Positions 10,990 through 23,882 are shown, counted from the stretch's first letter. The stretch is 64,000 nucleotides of DNA from Castanea sativa (GCF_040712315.1 NC_134020.1:46485751-46549750), one strand, 5' to 3'. Notes: a model not told the origin generated them from the sequence alone. Translations and numbers: made by a program.

Positions 10990-11529
10990 TGATGATGTGT
11001 GAAATCAGTAGACCATATACTCCGAGCTTCAACGATGAATCGATGACTTGAAAATGAAAAAAAAGATGACTATTGAAGGTGATCGGGGTGAACTGGCCAA
11101 GAACCCTCTAATGGTTAAGTTAGATTTCTCTCTATGAGTCAAGTAAAGTGAGCGGGTGAATAGAAATGCATACCTTTGGTTTGATGAGGTTGGGTCCTTT
11201 TTTATGGAGAGTTTGGAGTGGGGCTACTTGTTAAGGGTTACTAACACCGTAGGAGATGTGTGAACTTAGTGGGGAGAGTGAAGCGAATTTCAAAGAATTC
11301 ACCCCGCGTCTGGGAATAGTGGATTGTGGTGTAGCTATTTGTTGTAGAAAACACCTTAAAATCTACTAACTATCTATTTGTTGGTTGTCTACACACTCTT
11401 GTGGTGTAGACGACTTCCTTTCTTGGTGTGGAACACTGTTCTCCTCTTTTCTTTTTGAAGACCATCTTGAACGTGATATTTTTTGGATGACCCTTATGGA
11501 CGAATCATACTTTTATGAATTACCCATCA
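10990..11529 (+). mobile_element. decayed solo LTR, same family as 27573 and 32813
   Basis: Starts TGATGATGTG and ends TTACCCATCA. Internal words align with the two better copies: GAAATCAGTA near the start, GGCCAAGAACCCTCTAATGG, and GGATGACCCTTATGGACGA near the end. The 3' flank is now a CA microsatellite, so no clean target duplication can be read (left flank ATATA). Confidence 0.6.
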
Positions 11530-11556
11530 ACACACACACACACACACACACACACA
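11530..11556. repeat. (AC)n microsatellite
   Basis: About 13 AC units directly after the solo LTR end. Confidence 0.95.
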
Positions 11557-11944
11557 ATATAAAATTGAAATAATGGACTCTTAATATTATGCCAAATAAA
11601 GTTTTTAAGACCTCACAATTGTACATTTTATTATTTTAAGATTGTTATTTTTATTCAATTAAAATTCCATGCTATATTCATACTCTCCATTAAAATATTT
11701 TCAAGTCATATTTTCTTTAAATGGTAGAATATTATAGTTTAAGATACAAATTCAATCATAATAAATAACTATCTTCTAAAAAAATAACAATAAATAAATA
11801 AATGTGTAATGCTAAATTATATAGTTTAATACATAGTTGTCAGTATCCTATGATATGCGATAAGTATCGTGTAAAAAAATTTGTATAGTAAAGGCGTATT
11901 GGAAATGCTCATATATTATATGATACAAACATGCGTATTGTACA

Positions 11945-11956
<12 letters not shown>

Positions 11957-11992
<36 letters not shown>
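11957..11992. repeat. (AT)n microsatellite
   Basis: About 18 AT units in AT-rich spacer. Confidence 0.95.
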
Positions 11993-11994
<2 letters not shown>

Positions 11995-12222
11995 GTTTAA
12001 AATGAGTTTTGTTGTTAGGATTTGTGTTTTTATTAAAGTCCAACAAGTTGTTAGATTTGTTTTTAATAAAAAGTTATTAGGCTACTTGATTGAGCCCAAT
12101 AAAATAATATGTTCACATGTTTTTTTTCCTCCTACAAGATTTAGATTACATATTTAATAATTCACTTTCATATTTACAATTTTTATTTGTAATATGAATA
12201 AGGTATTAAGTGACAATATAAT

Positions 12223-12654
12223 TGATGATACCAAAATCGTCAGTTGGGTCACTCGTCCAATCCGGAGCTCTTGATGACCTTGTAGAACCTGCAAAATAAA
12301 GGAGGGACTGATCAAAGAGACCACCATGTTGTGCCCAGTGGAGGAGCCTCCGATGCTCAAGTTAGTATCAGTCCATATCTTTCGTATGTAAACATTTTGT
12401 AATAGTTTCTGACTTACCTTCACAAGTGAGATGGACTATCCCTTTTATAGGTAATTTGGATAGCTGTTGTACATAATTGGAGGTGATTATTACTCATGTG
12501 TAATAGCTATTGTATTGATGGGCGTTTAAGACCGATGAATAACGGTTGCCATTAATGTGTTAAATGTGCTTGAGCGGTTACATCTTTTGGTCTACTAATG
12601 ATGCAAGGTTGTCCATTAAGATGGACGACCTTAGTAATTTTTATGGACTCATCA
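12223..12654 (+). mobile_element. solo LTR with ATAAT target duplication
   Basis: TGATGATACC at the start and GGACTCATCA at the end. The 5-bp direct repeat ATAAT lies at 12218-12222 and 12655-12659. A TATA-like CCTTTTATAGG is near 12439. At 432 bp it is shorter than the 650-bp family but has the same TGATG...CATCA termini and similar internal order. Confidence 0.8.
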
Positions 12655-12659
12655 ATAAT

Positions 12660-14202
12660 TATTTTTTATTTTTGTTTTTATTGTTAGAAGTCTAAGAAGT
12701 TAGAATGCCAAAAAAGAAATATAAATAAAAAACTATTAAAATAAAAGAGTAAAAGAGATATAAATGTTGATGAAGAAAGCGTCAATGAAAAAATAATTTT
12801 ACAATATGATAAACATGATAATAACATTGATTTAGATTGAGTTGATTGATAAATGTGATGAAAATAAACTATTTGGCATATTTGTCATGTATTATCACTT
12901 TGAGTTTAATAAATTTGAATATTTATGTCATAAACATATATTAATTTGATTTATTATTTTTGACTAGATAATTTGATTTATTTAGTTAGTTTTGTTAAAT
13001 ATTATTACATAAGTGATTATTAAATTAGTCATTAGTTAGATACATTTCGATTTTATAATGAATATACATTTTATGTATGTGTATCTATAATTTTTTATTT
13101 ATAAATTTTATTATATTCATTTATCTTAAGATATAGGACATGATATGATATACAATACAGAAAAATAAAAAATCGATTTACAATACCATTCACATTTTGA
13201 CAACTATGATTCCATATATAACTATGATTAGACACTTCTATTATTATTATTATTATAAAGATTAACAATTTTCAACCTATAAAGTAATCACATATATACA
13301 AAAGTGAATGCAAATTTTACATATTTATTGTAATAAGTGAATAGGATATATATATATATATACACACACACACATACATATACATATAAATATATTAATA
13401 AGTAATAAAAAATAGTGGTCCTGTTTTGTAGGCAATATTTCAGTTAGAGTTAAAGAAATATTTTTACCTAATTGTCCCTAAGTTTTGCCTAGGGTGTAGG
13501 GGTATTTTTGAACCAACAAAATTTCTTTCCAAACAGAGTAAGCCCTTTAAAATTTAAATAGTAGTATAGATAATTATTGATAACTATCATAATTATCAAT
13601 TTACTCCTCATGTTTAGCGATGTAAGTTTTTGAGGCTCCACAATTTTACATTTCATTATTTTTAAGATTAATTTTTATAATGAATATAAATTCTATGCAA
13701 TATTGAAACTCTCCATTAAAATCTTGATATGTTATATTTTTCTCCTCTTAAAATTCTGTCACGTAAATTTTTTCTTATTGGATGGAAGTATATTTTTTAG
13801 TTAAATATGATTGAATCTTAAGATGAAAACCTAAGGAAATATATAGTTTCATATGCAAATATAATTATAATAAATAACTAATGATGAATTTTATTTTGTA
13901 GCAAAAAAAAATGATGAATTTTATTTTTAATTATAATAATAATAAATTTTAATTTTATTATAATAAACTTTCACTCTTCTTACAGTCCTTAAGTCATTTT
14001 TTTTTAGAAAAAAAAATGGAGAAAATATCCTTACCATTCAAAATATAATACCATTAAAATTAAAAGGCACAATGAAGAACATATTTTCAAAAAATAAAAT
14101 AAAAACAAATTCAAAGATAACTATAGCCGAAACCTCAAAACCCAATTCCGAAAACTGTAAACTAACAATAACAATAATTCTTTTTCCTATCATAACTAAA
14201 GA
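12660..14202. other. AT-rich intergenic spacer
   Basis: Simple TA/CA tracts near 13350-13382. From about 14040 the sequence is the duplicated 3' flank that also accompanies the other NHL copies (near 27415, 30570 and 35820). No gene seen. Confidence 0.5.
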
Positions 14203-14545
14203 CTAAGAAACCTCGCAGTCCCTGGGTTTCACCAGCTTCCCTGACCCGGAAGTGAACTCGGGTGTGTGGAAGAGGTGCTTGGTCCTGGGTTTGTACAAGA
14301 GCGACGTCGTAGGAGATGGAAAACTTTTTGTTGGGGTTATAGACAGAGAAACGGACGTTCCAGTTTCCGGTGACGGAGGAGTTGGAGTTGAAGTAGGAGA
14401 AGTTAGAGACGGAGACTGAGTCGACTCGGAACTCGGGTAAGTTATTAGGGAGGCCGGCGTACCAGACGGCTGACCAGGTGATGCAGCCGGCTATTATGAC
14501 CATGAACAGGAGAAAATAGGGGAACCATCTGCAACTGGTTGACAT
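14203..14545 (-). pseudogene. NHL/LEA-2 pseudogene with internal deletions
   Basis: The start is intact (MSTSCRWFPYFLLF), followed by the membrane anchor and LPEFRVDSVSVSNF to NPNKKFSISYDV. Compared with the paralogue at 23883, about 11 bp are missing right after SYDV, which shifts the frame. A block of roughly 85 codons is then lost, joining the PEF region to the C-terminal SGSGKLVKPRDC, which is still present in another frame and ends with TAG at 14203-14205. The intact frame runs on to 14162 by chance. The promoter module is still present. Confidence 0.88.
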
Positions 14546-15296
14546 TGCTGCTTATATGTTTTCAAGCGGGGTATTAATATGTTAAGAGAGTTTTGGTTTT
14601 AGGCATTTATATAGAGGCCACCGACTTTCAAATTCTTGTTACTCTTGTTGATTTTCCGCGTATTTCAACTGTCTTTTATTTCTTTGTAAATTCTATATTC
14701 ACAATCACAACACTTTCCTTATCTTATTAATTAATTATTATTACTTTATTATTATTATTATTATTATTATTATTTATTAGGATTGAACAATACGTCAAAT
14801 TATAAACCCAACATGGAATTGAAGAGACAAATATAATCCCATTTGCGTTATAGTTTTTTGGGTTCGTTTTAGGTGGGCAGTCATGTGCCGCATCCACCCA
14901 ATTAGATTTGTTTAAATGAATCAAGCTTGAAACCCACATAGACTCAAGAATGGTTATTGGTTGATTAACGCTGTAGTTCTAGGTCTATATAACAAAACCC
15001 AAAACCCGAGAGAAATTCAAATTATAAAAGGAACCTTAATTTTAGTGATTTAAAATCATTAAAAGCTCAAAATAAAGTCGTATATTAACATGAGATAAGT
15101 GGTAAGAGTAAGACTTTAGGTAATGAGAATAAAATTAGGTGAGATAGGGAGATAAGAGTATGATAAATTGATGATAACTAGGCAAAGGAATGTTAAGTTT
15201 AGTCTTTGTCTTCAGGATTTTCGAAAGAGCCTTTGTAAAGTGAAGTTTCAAAACAAGACAAATCAGGTATTCACATGACCATTTGAGACATGATAT
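14546..15296. other. NHL pseudogene promoter and spacer
   Basis: Promoter module, then an ATT triplet run near 14737-14776. Nothing coding. Confidence 0.5.
14605..14625 (-). promoter_or_regulatory. TATA box plus DRE-like core upstream of the NHL pseudogene
   Basis: On + ATTTATATAGAGG is followed by CCACCGACTTTC. On the gene strand this is a DRE-like core (ACCGAC, 14620-14625) just upstream of a TATA box. The same pair occurs at three other NHL copies. Confidence 0.6.
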
Positions 15297-16320
15297 GCTC
15301 ATGCACGTGACAATTCCATGAACCTAATGAATAGATGCTGAATCATAATTTTCCCTCCAAAGTCCAATCTACAGGATCCAAGCTTACCCAAGGAAAATAC
15401 GTAAACTTAGTTCATGAATTTAAAGTTTTAAGAAGCAAATTATGTCTACTTTCCATAAGTGATCATACTTCTTAATTAAAGAATCAACTTGAATTAGGTG
15501 TCGCGATCATGGTGTTCGTTGAGCTGAATGTAAGACCAAAAAAAAAAAAAAAAGAGAGTGAATGAGCTATCTTGCTCTTTCAAAGAGCACGTAGTGTTAG
15601 GATCGATTAATAAATGTGTCGCGTTTGTGTGAGTTATATAATCGAATACTCATGAGTTGACATAATATGTGTACACGAATTGCCAACTGTAAATCTTGGC
15701 CTCTTCCTAGATGAAATTAGGTGAATTTTTTTTTTGAAACTTTTTCTATTACGTGTGTTTGACATTGGCTTAAAAAATTAGTTTTTTTTTTTATTATTTA
15801 GTTTATTTTTGCTACTATTTATGAGTCTTATTGCATTTTTTGGTACCATTCATGAGTTCCATTATACTATTTCAACTACCTTTTAGCTTTATCTATAGTA
15901 CTTTTAGCAATTTTTTTTAATATTATTTTAAGCTAAATAAGCTGCTTCAAAATAGAGATTACGGCCCTTCTATGTGTAGTATAGTGTAAGGTAGTGTAGT
16001 GAGCCTTAACTAGGGGTTTCATTGTCCAACTAAGCCCATTTAGCCCACCTGGAGCATGTGGCTTACTCGTTGGCCCATTATGCATTGATGAAATTAGGTC
16101 TGAACCTTGCCTTCAAAGATGACCCATTAACTTCTTTATCTTGCAAATATTGTAGGTTTGGGTATTTTCCACAAAATAACATATTTTGTGTAAATAAAGG
16201 CTCTTGATTATGTGACCCAAGCCTTGAGGAGGGAGTGAGGTTGGGCTGTGAGCCCGACCGATACAGATTAAAATATACCTATATAGGTCATGAGCCCATT
16301 ATGTGTAGTGTGAATTTATG
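15297..16320. repeat. segmental duplication block A (partner 28543-29628)
   Basis: Shares long stretches with 28543-29628 in the same order: CTCATGCACGTG, GAATCAACTTGAATTAGGTG, GCTATCTTGCTCTTT, and ACCCAAGCCTTGAGGAGGG. It lies upstream of the NHL pseudogene as block B lies upstream of the NHL relic, so gene and flank were copied together. Each block has its own later insertions; a MITE-like AT-rich segment at about 15750-15965 is only here. Confidence 0.8.
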
Positions 16321-17698
16321 GGCGTATTGATAAGAAAAACAAATGTGAATTACAAAGCCCGAGAAATTAGTAAATGCGCTCAATGAGAATCCTAAGATAC
16401 ATGGCTTAAAGCCCATACCTTGTAGAGATGAAGTTGGAGTTCATGACTTGGGTTTTTTTTTTTTTTTTTTGAGAAACAATGACTTGGGTTTTGCACATAT
16501 TTTTAGTCCAATTTTTTGCATTGTGATGATGTGGCCTCCAATGGATATTAAGAAACAAATGAAAAGCCGCCACGTGGTTCTAGTCTTTGCTAGGGAAGTA
16601 AGGTTTCAGGATTGTAGAGGGCCATTCTTCATCTGTATCCTCAGCCTTGCATTCTACAACTATCAGCTACCCCAATTTTGATCACCTGGTTCAGGATCCG
16701 GATGCTAGAGAGGCGGCCAAGTTATTTACATTGATAGCCTTTATCAGGTTTGGGAGGAAAGAAAACCTTCTTCTTTTTGCTGCTACTATTGCTTGTGTCA
16801 TGCTCTAAAAACCCAAACAAAAGGGCTAAGCACACGAAAATAGCCGCGCACTTACAAGGTTTCTCACCTTACAAGCATGTAAGGCCTTAAAAGAGCAATA
16901 ATAAGCCCTAACAATTGTCATATTAAATCAAATCCAATTAAACACAAAAGTCCAAAATATAATAATAATCTCCAACATCACTAAAAATAGCCTATATCTC
17001 CTATGACTTAGAGTCTAAACCAAAGATAAATTTTAAACATAAAAATCTAAATCTTATTCCAACAATTCCTAAACTTCCCTCATACGTGCATTCCAACGGA
17101 TGCCTATACTACTCTTCAGGATCATAATCTGAAAGGGAAAGAGAGGGAGTGAGTTCACAATTCATTAATAAGTAACCAAATCCTAACTAATTGAAAACAA
17201 GCATATACATTGACAAAATAATATATTATACATAAGATAAAATATTTCACATATATATCAAAAGTTATAATATACTATGTGTTTCAAAAACATAAGAATT
17301 GACTTAAAATAGTTCAAAGACTCAAACATATTTATATTCCTAACAATCTTTTATGACTATGGTCATGCTATATGACTGTGATTGGGCATCAGATTCTGAT
17401 GAAACTAGTTTCATGCCAATGTATATCCCCTATTAGCTAGGTCCAAAAACATGATAGGCTTGTAACGCCCTAGATGAAATTAGTTTTTGTTCCAATGAAT
17501 AACTCTCATTGGTTGGATATTAGAGATTAAAGCATAGTCAAATTGTCCAAAAACATATATATTAAATGATAGTTCAAATAAATATACATCTCATTCAAAT
17601 ACACATATAAAATCATATATATAGTAATCAAATACATTTATGATGATTCTTTATTTATTTTTTACTTTAAATCAATGTAGCTAAAACAATTAAAATAA
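16321..17698. other. intergenic spacer
   Basis: T-run at 16450-16470 and low-complexity AT-rich DNA. No gene or clear element boundary seen. Confidence 0.45.
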
Positions 17699-17707
17699 AA
17701 TTGTAAC

Positions 17708-19048
17708 GGGTAAACTATATATTTGGTCCCTAACCTTTACGTCATTTGTCAATTTAGTCCTTGACCTTTCAAATGTATCAATTTAGTTCTTAACTTTTCG
17801 GTATTGAGTAAAAAATGTCTCTACTGTTAAGTGATTGATGAAAATGATAACATGGCTAATGGTCAAAATAAAATAATAATTTTATGTCACGTGCATTTCC
17901 ATGTCAACGTACACTTTATTTTTTTTTTAAAAAAAGTTAATGCTAATTTTTCTGAATTGAAATTATCTTTATTATCTATTTCATTTTTTTTTCTCGACAA
18001 CCAAATAGGGGTTAAAAACCTAGAATTGAAAGCTCAACTTCGTTTTCTTCTCTTAATTTCCTTGCAACCAAACAAGAAAAAACCAACTTAGAAGCTTAGG
18101 AAGCCTCTCTTTACATCCCCACTCCAGTGATAACTACACCCTTAAAAAAATATTACTATTAAAACTAATTAAGGCGACCTTTTGGAAGAAGTGAAACCCA
18201 GACAATCTAACAAAGTAGATCCAGATCTTCGCAAAGTAGCAAATCTAGCTTCACTAAAACTATGACTAACAGTGTCACAAAGAATCAATTTGAACTAAAG
18301 CATATTTACAACATTACTCCAAATCATTATCTCTCTATATTTTTTTTACCATTACCAAATTGTGTTATTGATGAAATAACTGATGCTATCATCCCAATCC
18401 AAATCCTTCGTCTTCTTTGTCAAGGACGACAAGGCACATGTCACGGCAGACCCACGATTCGAACCTGAAACATCCTTTTGTACATTCCTACTCTCCTCCT
18501 CCACCATAGCCTCCAATGCATTTAGCGACTCTTCATCCTAATCTTTCAGCTTCTTGCTCCCGTAGCTCCCTTTCTCAACCCCAAATCACTCTCATTCCAC
18601 TTCCCTTCCTCCTTCCTATTCAAATATAAACAAGGTGGGTTGTGTTAGAGGCTTCTTGAACTTCAAAGTTGTTTTTCATTTTTGGTTGCTAGGAAAATAA
18701 TGGCAAAAGAAGAAGGAAGTTGAGCTTTCAATTCTGGGTTTTTAACCCCTGTTTGGTTCCCAAGAAAGCAATGTAAAATGAAATGAATGAAAAAGATAAT
18801 TTCAATCCTGAAAATTAACCTAACTTTATTTTATGTGTAAGTTTATGCTGACATGGCAATACATGTGGCATAAAAATATTATTTTATTTTATAAAAAAAC
18901 CAAGTCATCATTTTTCATCCATCACTTAATAGTAGGGACTTTTTTTACACAATACCAAAATGTTAGAGACCAAATTGACACGTTTAAAAGATAAGGGATC
19001 AAATTGACAAATGACGTAAAGGTTAAGGACTAAATATGTAGTTTACCC
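17708..19048. mobile_element. MULE-type element with about 400-bp terminal inverted repeats
   Basis: Ends GGGTAAACTATATATTTGGT and the inverted GGGTAAACTACATATTTAGT. The inverted arms stay similar for about 400 bp (17708 to about 18110; about 18640 to 19048). The 9-bp direct repeat AATTGTAAC lies at 17699-17707 and 19049-19057, the length expected for Mutator-like elements. The centre (about 18110-18640) has no transposase, so the element is non-autonomous. The centre includes a C/T-rich stretch and a B-box-like word, GGTTCGAATC on the minus strand near 18460. Confidence 0.88.
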
Positions 19049-19057
19049 AATTGTAAC

Positions 19058-20610
19058 AATCGTAAATACAGTAGTAAAAGCAAAAATATAACTAATTAGA
19101 ATAAATGTTACTTATAACCTCAACCAGCACACGATAATATGCACTTCCCCCTAACCATTCCTCTAAAATATTTAGATATCACCTAAAACAATTTTCAGAT
19201 ACTATTTACTCAACAATAGGATAATTAGGGAAAATCTTGTAACAGTACACCCGGCCCAAAAGAGAAGCTTCTATATATCCATATTTAGTAAAACCCATTT
19301 ATAAATATTTTTCCTTTACTTTTCTGTCACATTTAGTTCCTAAATTTAAAGCATAAGAATAAATATAAGGTCAAAGACAAAATCCTTAGTACTATACAAT
19401 ATAAGACTCATGCTGGAAAAGACAAGGCAGCATCGCTTGTGAAAAAGAGATCTGGACCCATTTCATGTATTTTGAAACAACACCATTTTTTTTTCCTTCG
19501 GGTATTACAGCTTGGCTCGATTTGTGTTTCAACTCTCTTGATCTTGTTCATGGTTTTAAAAATCAGATCGGGGACAAAATTGAATTTACCTTCAGTTCTT
19601 GGTTTAACCCAGTTTTGATCAGTTATTGGGTTTTTTTTTTTGGATCGGATTGGTGGCCCATTCCCAATTCAACTATCCAGTCCTGTTCTCAAAGCCATGG
19701 TTTTGACACTTTGAGATCCTTTTTAATGTGTTTTCAAAATGATGTGATAGAGCAGCCAATGCACTAGCCATAGAAGCCTATAACCGATATGAATAGAAGT
19801 TTCGTTAAAGGAAAAACCTCCTTTTATTATGAAAGATACTTTCAAGATGTTTCTCACAATCAGCAATGACATAATGCTATCTTTTTTGTTTTTTAAAAAT
19901 CTTTTATCCTATGTATGTCAACAACAAGCTGTTTAATTACATGAATTTTTTTTTTTATAGTTTATTTGGATAGAGGAAAGAGGAGAGGAGAATATATAGA
20001 GCGAATGAGAGGGATATGATTCCTTGTTTGATTTTATTGAACCCATAATTTTTTCTTTAAAGAAAAATCAAGAATCCACTAATAATTTAATTAACTTGTT
20101 ATCATTAGTCCTTTAGCTTAATGCAATTAAAAGTTAGAATGCCTGATTTTATAGAATCGGTGGTGACCACAAGAAAATTAAAGATCAAAAGCGCCACCGG
20201 CCCAATGTTTCAGACAATGGATGAAATAAAATACATGTTAACCTTCACCACCGGGAAAGTCAACAAGCATGGAAATCATAGAATAATAATGTCTTGTCAC
20301 TGATTTCTTCTTCTTCTTTTTTCTTAATTTTTTTAAAATTGAAATGTCATTGATTTCTAATCCACAATAGTTGTATAATTTTACTTAAATAAATATACAT
20401 AATTTTATAGAGATTAGTCTAGACACTCTTTTTAATCTGATCTTTTTGATTACAAACACAAATACGATATATTAATTATTGGGAAAAAAAACGAAAACCC
20501 AAAAGAGAATCTCATCAAAATCTAAGTTGATGATACAGAAGTTGGATGCCTCAGTTACAAGAAAAAAAAAAAAAAAGGATAAAAAAAACTATCCTATGGA
20601 TCTGATGCCT
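19058..20610. other. intergenic spacer
   Basis: AT-rich, unassigned. No gene or element ends recognised. Confidence 0.4.
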
Positions 20611-20715
20611 CAAAGTAGATTTGATGCGGGATTGCGGAAACTTTAAGAATCAGAATGCATTTACTTCTAGAAAAAAAGAAGAAGAAAAAACACGTTTGCT
20701 TACGCAAATAACCTT

Positions 20716-21433
20716 TGTAAGGACACGAGTTTCAGCAGCCCATACTCCCTTAGAACAGTGAAGCTCGTCCCACCTCACTAGACCAAAACCAATAGATATT
20801 TTTTCAGAGAGAGTAGATAAAAACAAGTTGAGCTTAGTCCAAAGATTCAATCACAAAGGGAATGAACCGAGGTCAAAGTTATATGTATTAGAGGTTCTTT
20901 ACAAGCTCGCCTGAGGACGATGTTCTTATGCTAAGATATACACTGTTCATGTTCTTTCATTTTTATCACTGTTCTTGCTTTAATCTTTTTGTCTTGATTT
21001 TTTCCGGATCCCTTCATCTGAATGTTCACTTCCTTTATATACTTCTCAGCTTCTTGCATCCCAGCCCTCCATTTGCAATTCTCTAGGCCCCCCGCAAGAC
21101 ACTTATCCCACTAGATTTCTGTTGAAGGTGGTAGAAGGAATTGCTTAGCCGTGAATCTACTGTTCAGTGGTCATTTCCTCATCAATGCAGTTGATAAAGC
21201 TGCTGCCAGTAATTTAATGCGGAGGCAGCAGGTGAGCTTTCACAGGAAACTTCTTCCAACTACCTCGACTCTCTTTCTCAATGCCATTCTCTCCATTTAG
21301 AATTCTAGGAAGTGTTTTGTCTCTTCCCATTCTATCCTCGGCGAACCTACTCCCCAGGTTTAGAGTGCTTCCATCTGAAGAACGAATGATGGTCATAGCG
21401 GTTCTACTCTTCCTCAATCCTTGGGTATCCACA
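20716..21433 (+). mobile_element. solo LTR nested in the LTR at 20623, ACCTT target duplication
   Basis: TGTAAGGACACG at the start and GGGTATCCACA at the end, flanked by ACCTT at 20711-20715 and 21434-21438. The other LTR of the host element (near 22905) has an uninterrupted AACCTTGAATC, giving the empty site. TATA-like CTTTATATACT lies near 21033. The orientation is inferred from that. Confidence 0.87.
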
Positions 21434-21801
21434 ACCTTGAATCAACGAGGGTTTCTTGAATCCACAAGGAGAAAATGATATGTAATTCACTAGAAAAACT
21501 TTCACAAACTTAGAAGCAAACTTAGAAGCTTATTTAAGAGCTCTGTAAAACTTGACCTGCAAGAAAATATATTCTAAAATAAATCTTAATTAATGCCTAA
21601 CTATAATAGAAACCAAATTTGACCTAAAAACATTAAATGCACCTAAAAACATGGAAATAATAACCCTAAAGCTAAACTAAACCTAAAACAATGAAAATTA
21701 CAAATTAAATACCAAAATCAATAAATTACAAAAATTAAATAGTAACGTTTGTCTTACATCCGTCCACTCCACTTGAAACAAACTCGTCCTCGAGTTCATC
21801 T

Positions 21802-22486
21802 TTAAGATCTAAAATCTTCCATGCCAAGCAAACAAATATTTGGAATACTTAGCCTCTTGATTTTCTTTCCATACTTGAAACTCATCAATGGAATAAACAA
21901 ATCAACTTGAATTTCTTTTTTCTTGGTTTCCATGCAATTGTAGAGATTTACCAAATAAGAATTAACAGTTGAATCAAATCTATCAACCCCAATAAAATCA
22001 ATAAACTTTGGTGTATCACTTACCACCAAAACAAAAGGATCTTGAGATTGAAAACCATATGATTTGATTTCATTGAGATCCTTGAAAAAATTTTCTTCAA
22101 TGGTCTCTGCCAACTTGACTTCAAGATCTTTCTTGATAATAGGATCTTCATTAATCTCTTCCATAATCTTGATTTTAGGCTCTTTTTTTTATAACAAGGT
22201 CTTCATTATTTTCCTCAGAAATCTCTATATTTTATTCTTTGACTTCCATGTAATCTTCAAGAAAAGTATTTTCTTCAACATGTAATTCTCCTCTTAATGG
22301 TGGAATATATGGTTCTTCAAAATAATTTAAGTGTGAACTTCTTAGCCAATAATCTTGTTTTGTATATGACAAAAGTTCATCACAATAGCATGCTTCTTTT
22401 TCATTCTTGTTATGAATGAATTTTGTCTTTACCTTGTTGAATTCTATTAAATTGTATTCGTTCTCACCAACGTAAAGCATACTCAT
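21802..22486 (-). pseudogene. internal ORF of the non-autonomous LTR element, disrupted
   Basis: Two open pieces (22486-22232 and 22164-21802) in different frames appear to be one former ORF, broken by TAA at 22232 and a frameshift in an A-run near 22180. The product is acidic and Lys/Glu-rich (MEEINEDPIIKK). Past the second stop, the strand reads toward EDEFVSSGVDG-like codons, often seen near the 3' LTR of such elements. I recognise no gag, protease or polymerase motif. Function is unknown. Confidence 0.55.
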
Positions 22487-22803
22487 TAAATATATACAAA
22501 AAAAAAGGTTAACTTTTCTCTCTTTTGGAATATTCTAATAGTCAAGTAAATCCTTTGGATCGAATAACCAATCAAGAAAATATTCTTTATATAAATAACC
22601 ATTAAGACTTGCAATTCTTTTATAAGGCCTATGAGTTAAGTTAAATCTCCATGACAGTTTTTCCTATAATTTTCACGCTCCAACGGTGACATCCTAGCAA
22701 AGATATTTGTGAGTGCTTATTGTATGTCACTTAATACTTGCTAAGTTTTCCGTCAATGGAATTGCTACTGTCATATAAGCCACTAAACCAGGATAAGTCA
22801 AGG

Positions 22804-22815
22804 CTCTGATACCAA
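22804..22815 (-). promoter_or_regulatory. primer-binding site, initiator tRNA-Met type
   Basis: On the minus strand TGGTATCAGAGC starts five bases after the 5' LTR ends in CCGACA. This is the canonical plant PBS and sets the element's orientation. Confidence 0.85.
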
Positions 22816-23282
22816 TTAATGTCGGATGCAGAAGCGTCAAGAAGCAGAACATGTCTACTTCTAGAAAATAAGAAACAAAACACATTTGTTTTTTAAAATA
22901 ACCTTGAATCCATGAGAGTTCACATACACAAGGAGAAAATGGTTTGGAATCTACCAGAAAATAGAGAGACAAAAAGTTTGAATTTTATTGATTAAATAAT
23001 TATTAAAAATTCACTTACAGACTTGAAAGACTATTTAAGGTCTCCGTAAAACTTTTTTTTTTTGGGGAGAAACCAAAACTCTGTAAAACTTAACAGATAA
23101 GAAAATATATTCTAAAATAAGTCATAAGTAATACCTAATCAAATTTGGCCTTAAAAACATTAAAAACCTAAAAAAAAGAAAAAGAAATAATAATCATAAA
23201 CTTAAAATAACAAAAATTACAAATTAAATACTAAAATTTATAAATTACAAAAATTAAATAGCAGTTTCTATCCTACATCAAG

Positions 23283-23882
23283 ACCTTACTTGAAAAATGT
23301 CAAAAATGGAAATTTATTTACTTTCCTTTGCAGAAAGAGTAACATGCATGTAGAAGATTGTCAATTAGAATTGAAAGGGAAAGCCTCACTATTTCAGTCT
23401 CCAAGTAGCAAATTGAGATTGCGCATATGTGTGGCTCACCTGCAATTATACCAATCAATGTTTTTGAAGGAAATCCAACCTTCACATCCTCACACAATTG
23501 ACCTCCATACGTAGTCTCCATTCTCGTGATGTCCCAGGGTTACAAACTTACAATGAACCAAAAAGCCTCCACCTTTACAATTAAATGCACAGCCTGACCA
23601 TGATTCCTCTCTCAGCTTCAACAACGTTTGGGACCCAGTTGTCGACAACTTTAGGTGAATAAGAAAAGTTTGCATGGTTAATTACTCGGGTTTTTAACAC
23701 ACAAGGTGATGTTGCAGCTGATCATGGTCTGTGTGTATATATATATATATATTGAGATTTGCCTTTCAGGTATCTTTTGAATTCAAAACTCATTTATAAA
23801 AAAAGCCCATTTTCAAAAAAAAAAAAAAAACTTCAATCAAAGATAGCAAAAGCCAAAACTATACACCCATCATAACTGAAGA
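23283..23882. other. spacer and 3' flank of the second intact NHL gene
   Basis: TA microsatellite near 23737-23751 and an A-run near 23817-23830, then the shared NHL 3' flank. No gene. Confidence 0.5.

Larger units (their letters stand above)
20623..23277 (-). mobile_element. non-autonomous LTR retrotransposon with a nested solo LTR
   Basis: Two LTRs in minus orientation: the 5' LTR is 22821-23277 (457 bp) and the 3' LTR is 20623-21758, interrupted by another element. Shared words include ACTTCTAG, AACCTTGAATC, ACAAGGAGAAAATG and AATATATTCTAAAATAA. A primer-binding site matching initiator tRNA-Met follows the 5' LTR. The internal region is only about 1.06 kb and lacks pol. No clean target duplication was found (flanks AGATT and TCAAG). 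Confidence 0.75.

Noticed and set aside
18110..18640. Host gene fragment captured by the MULE
   Set aside because: I see no recognisable protein motif in any frame of the centre, so capture is only listed as a question.
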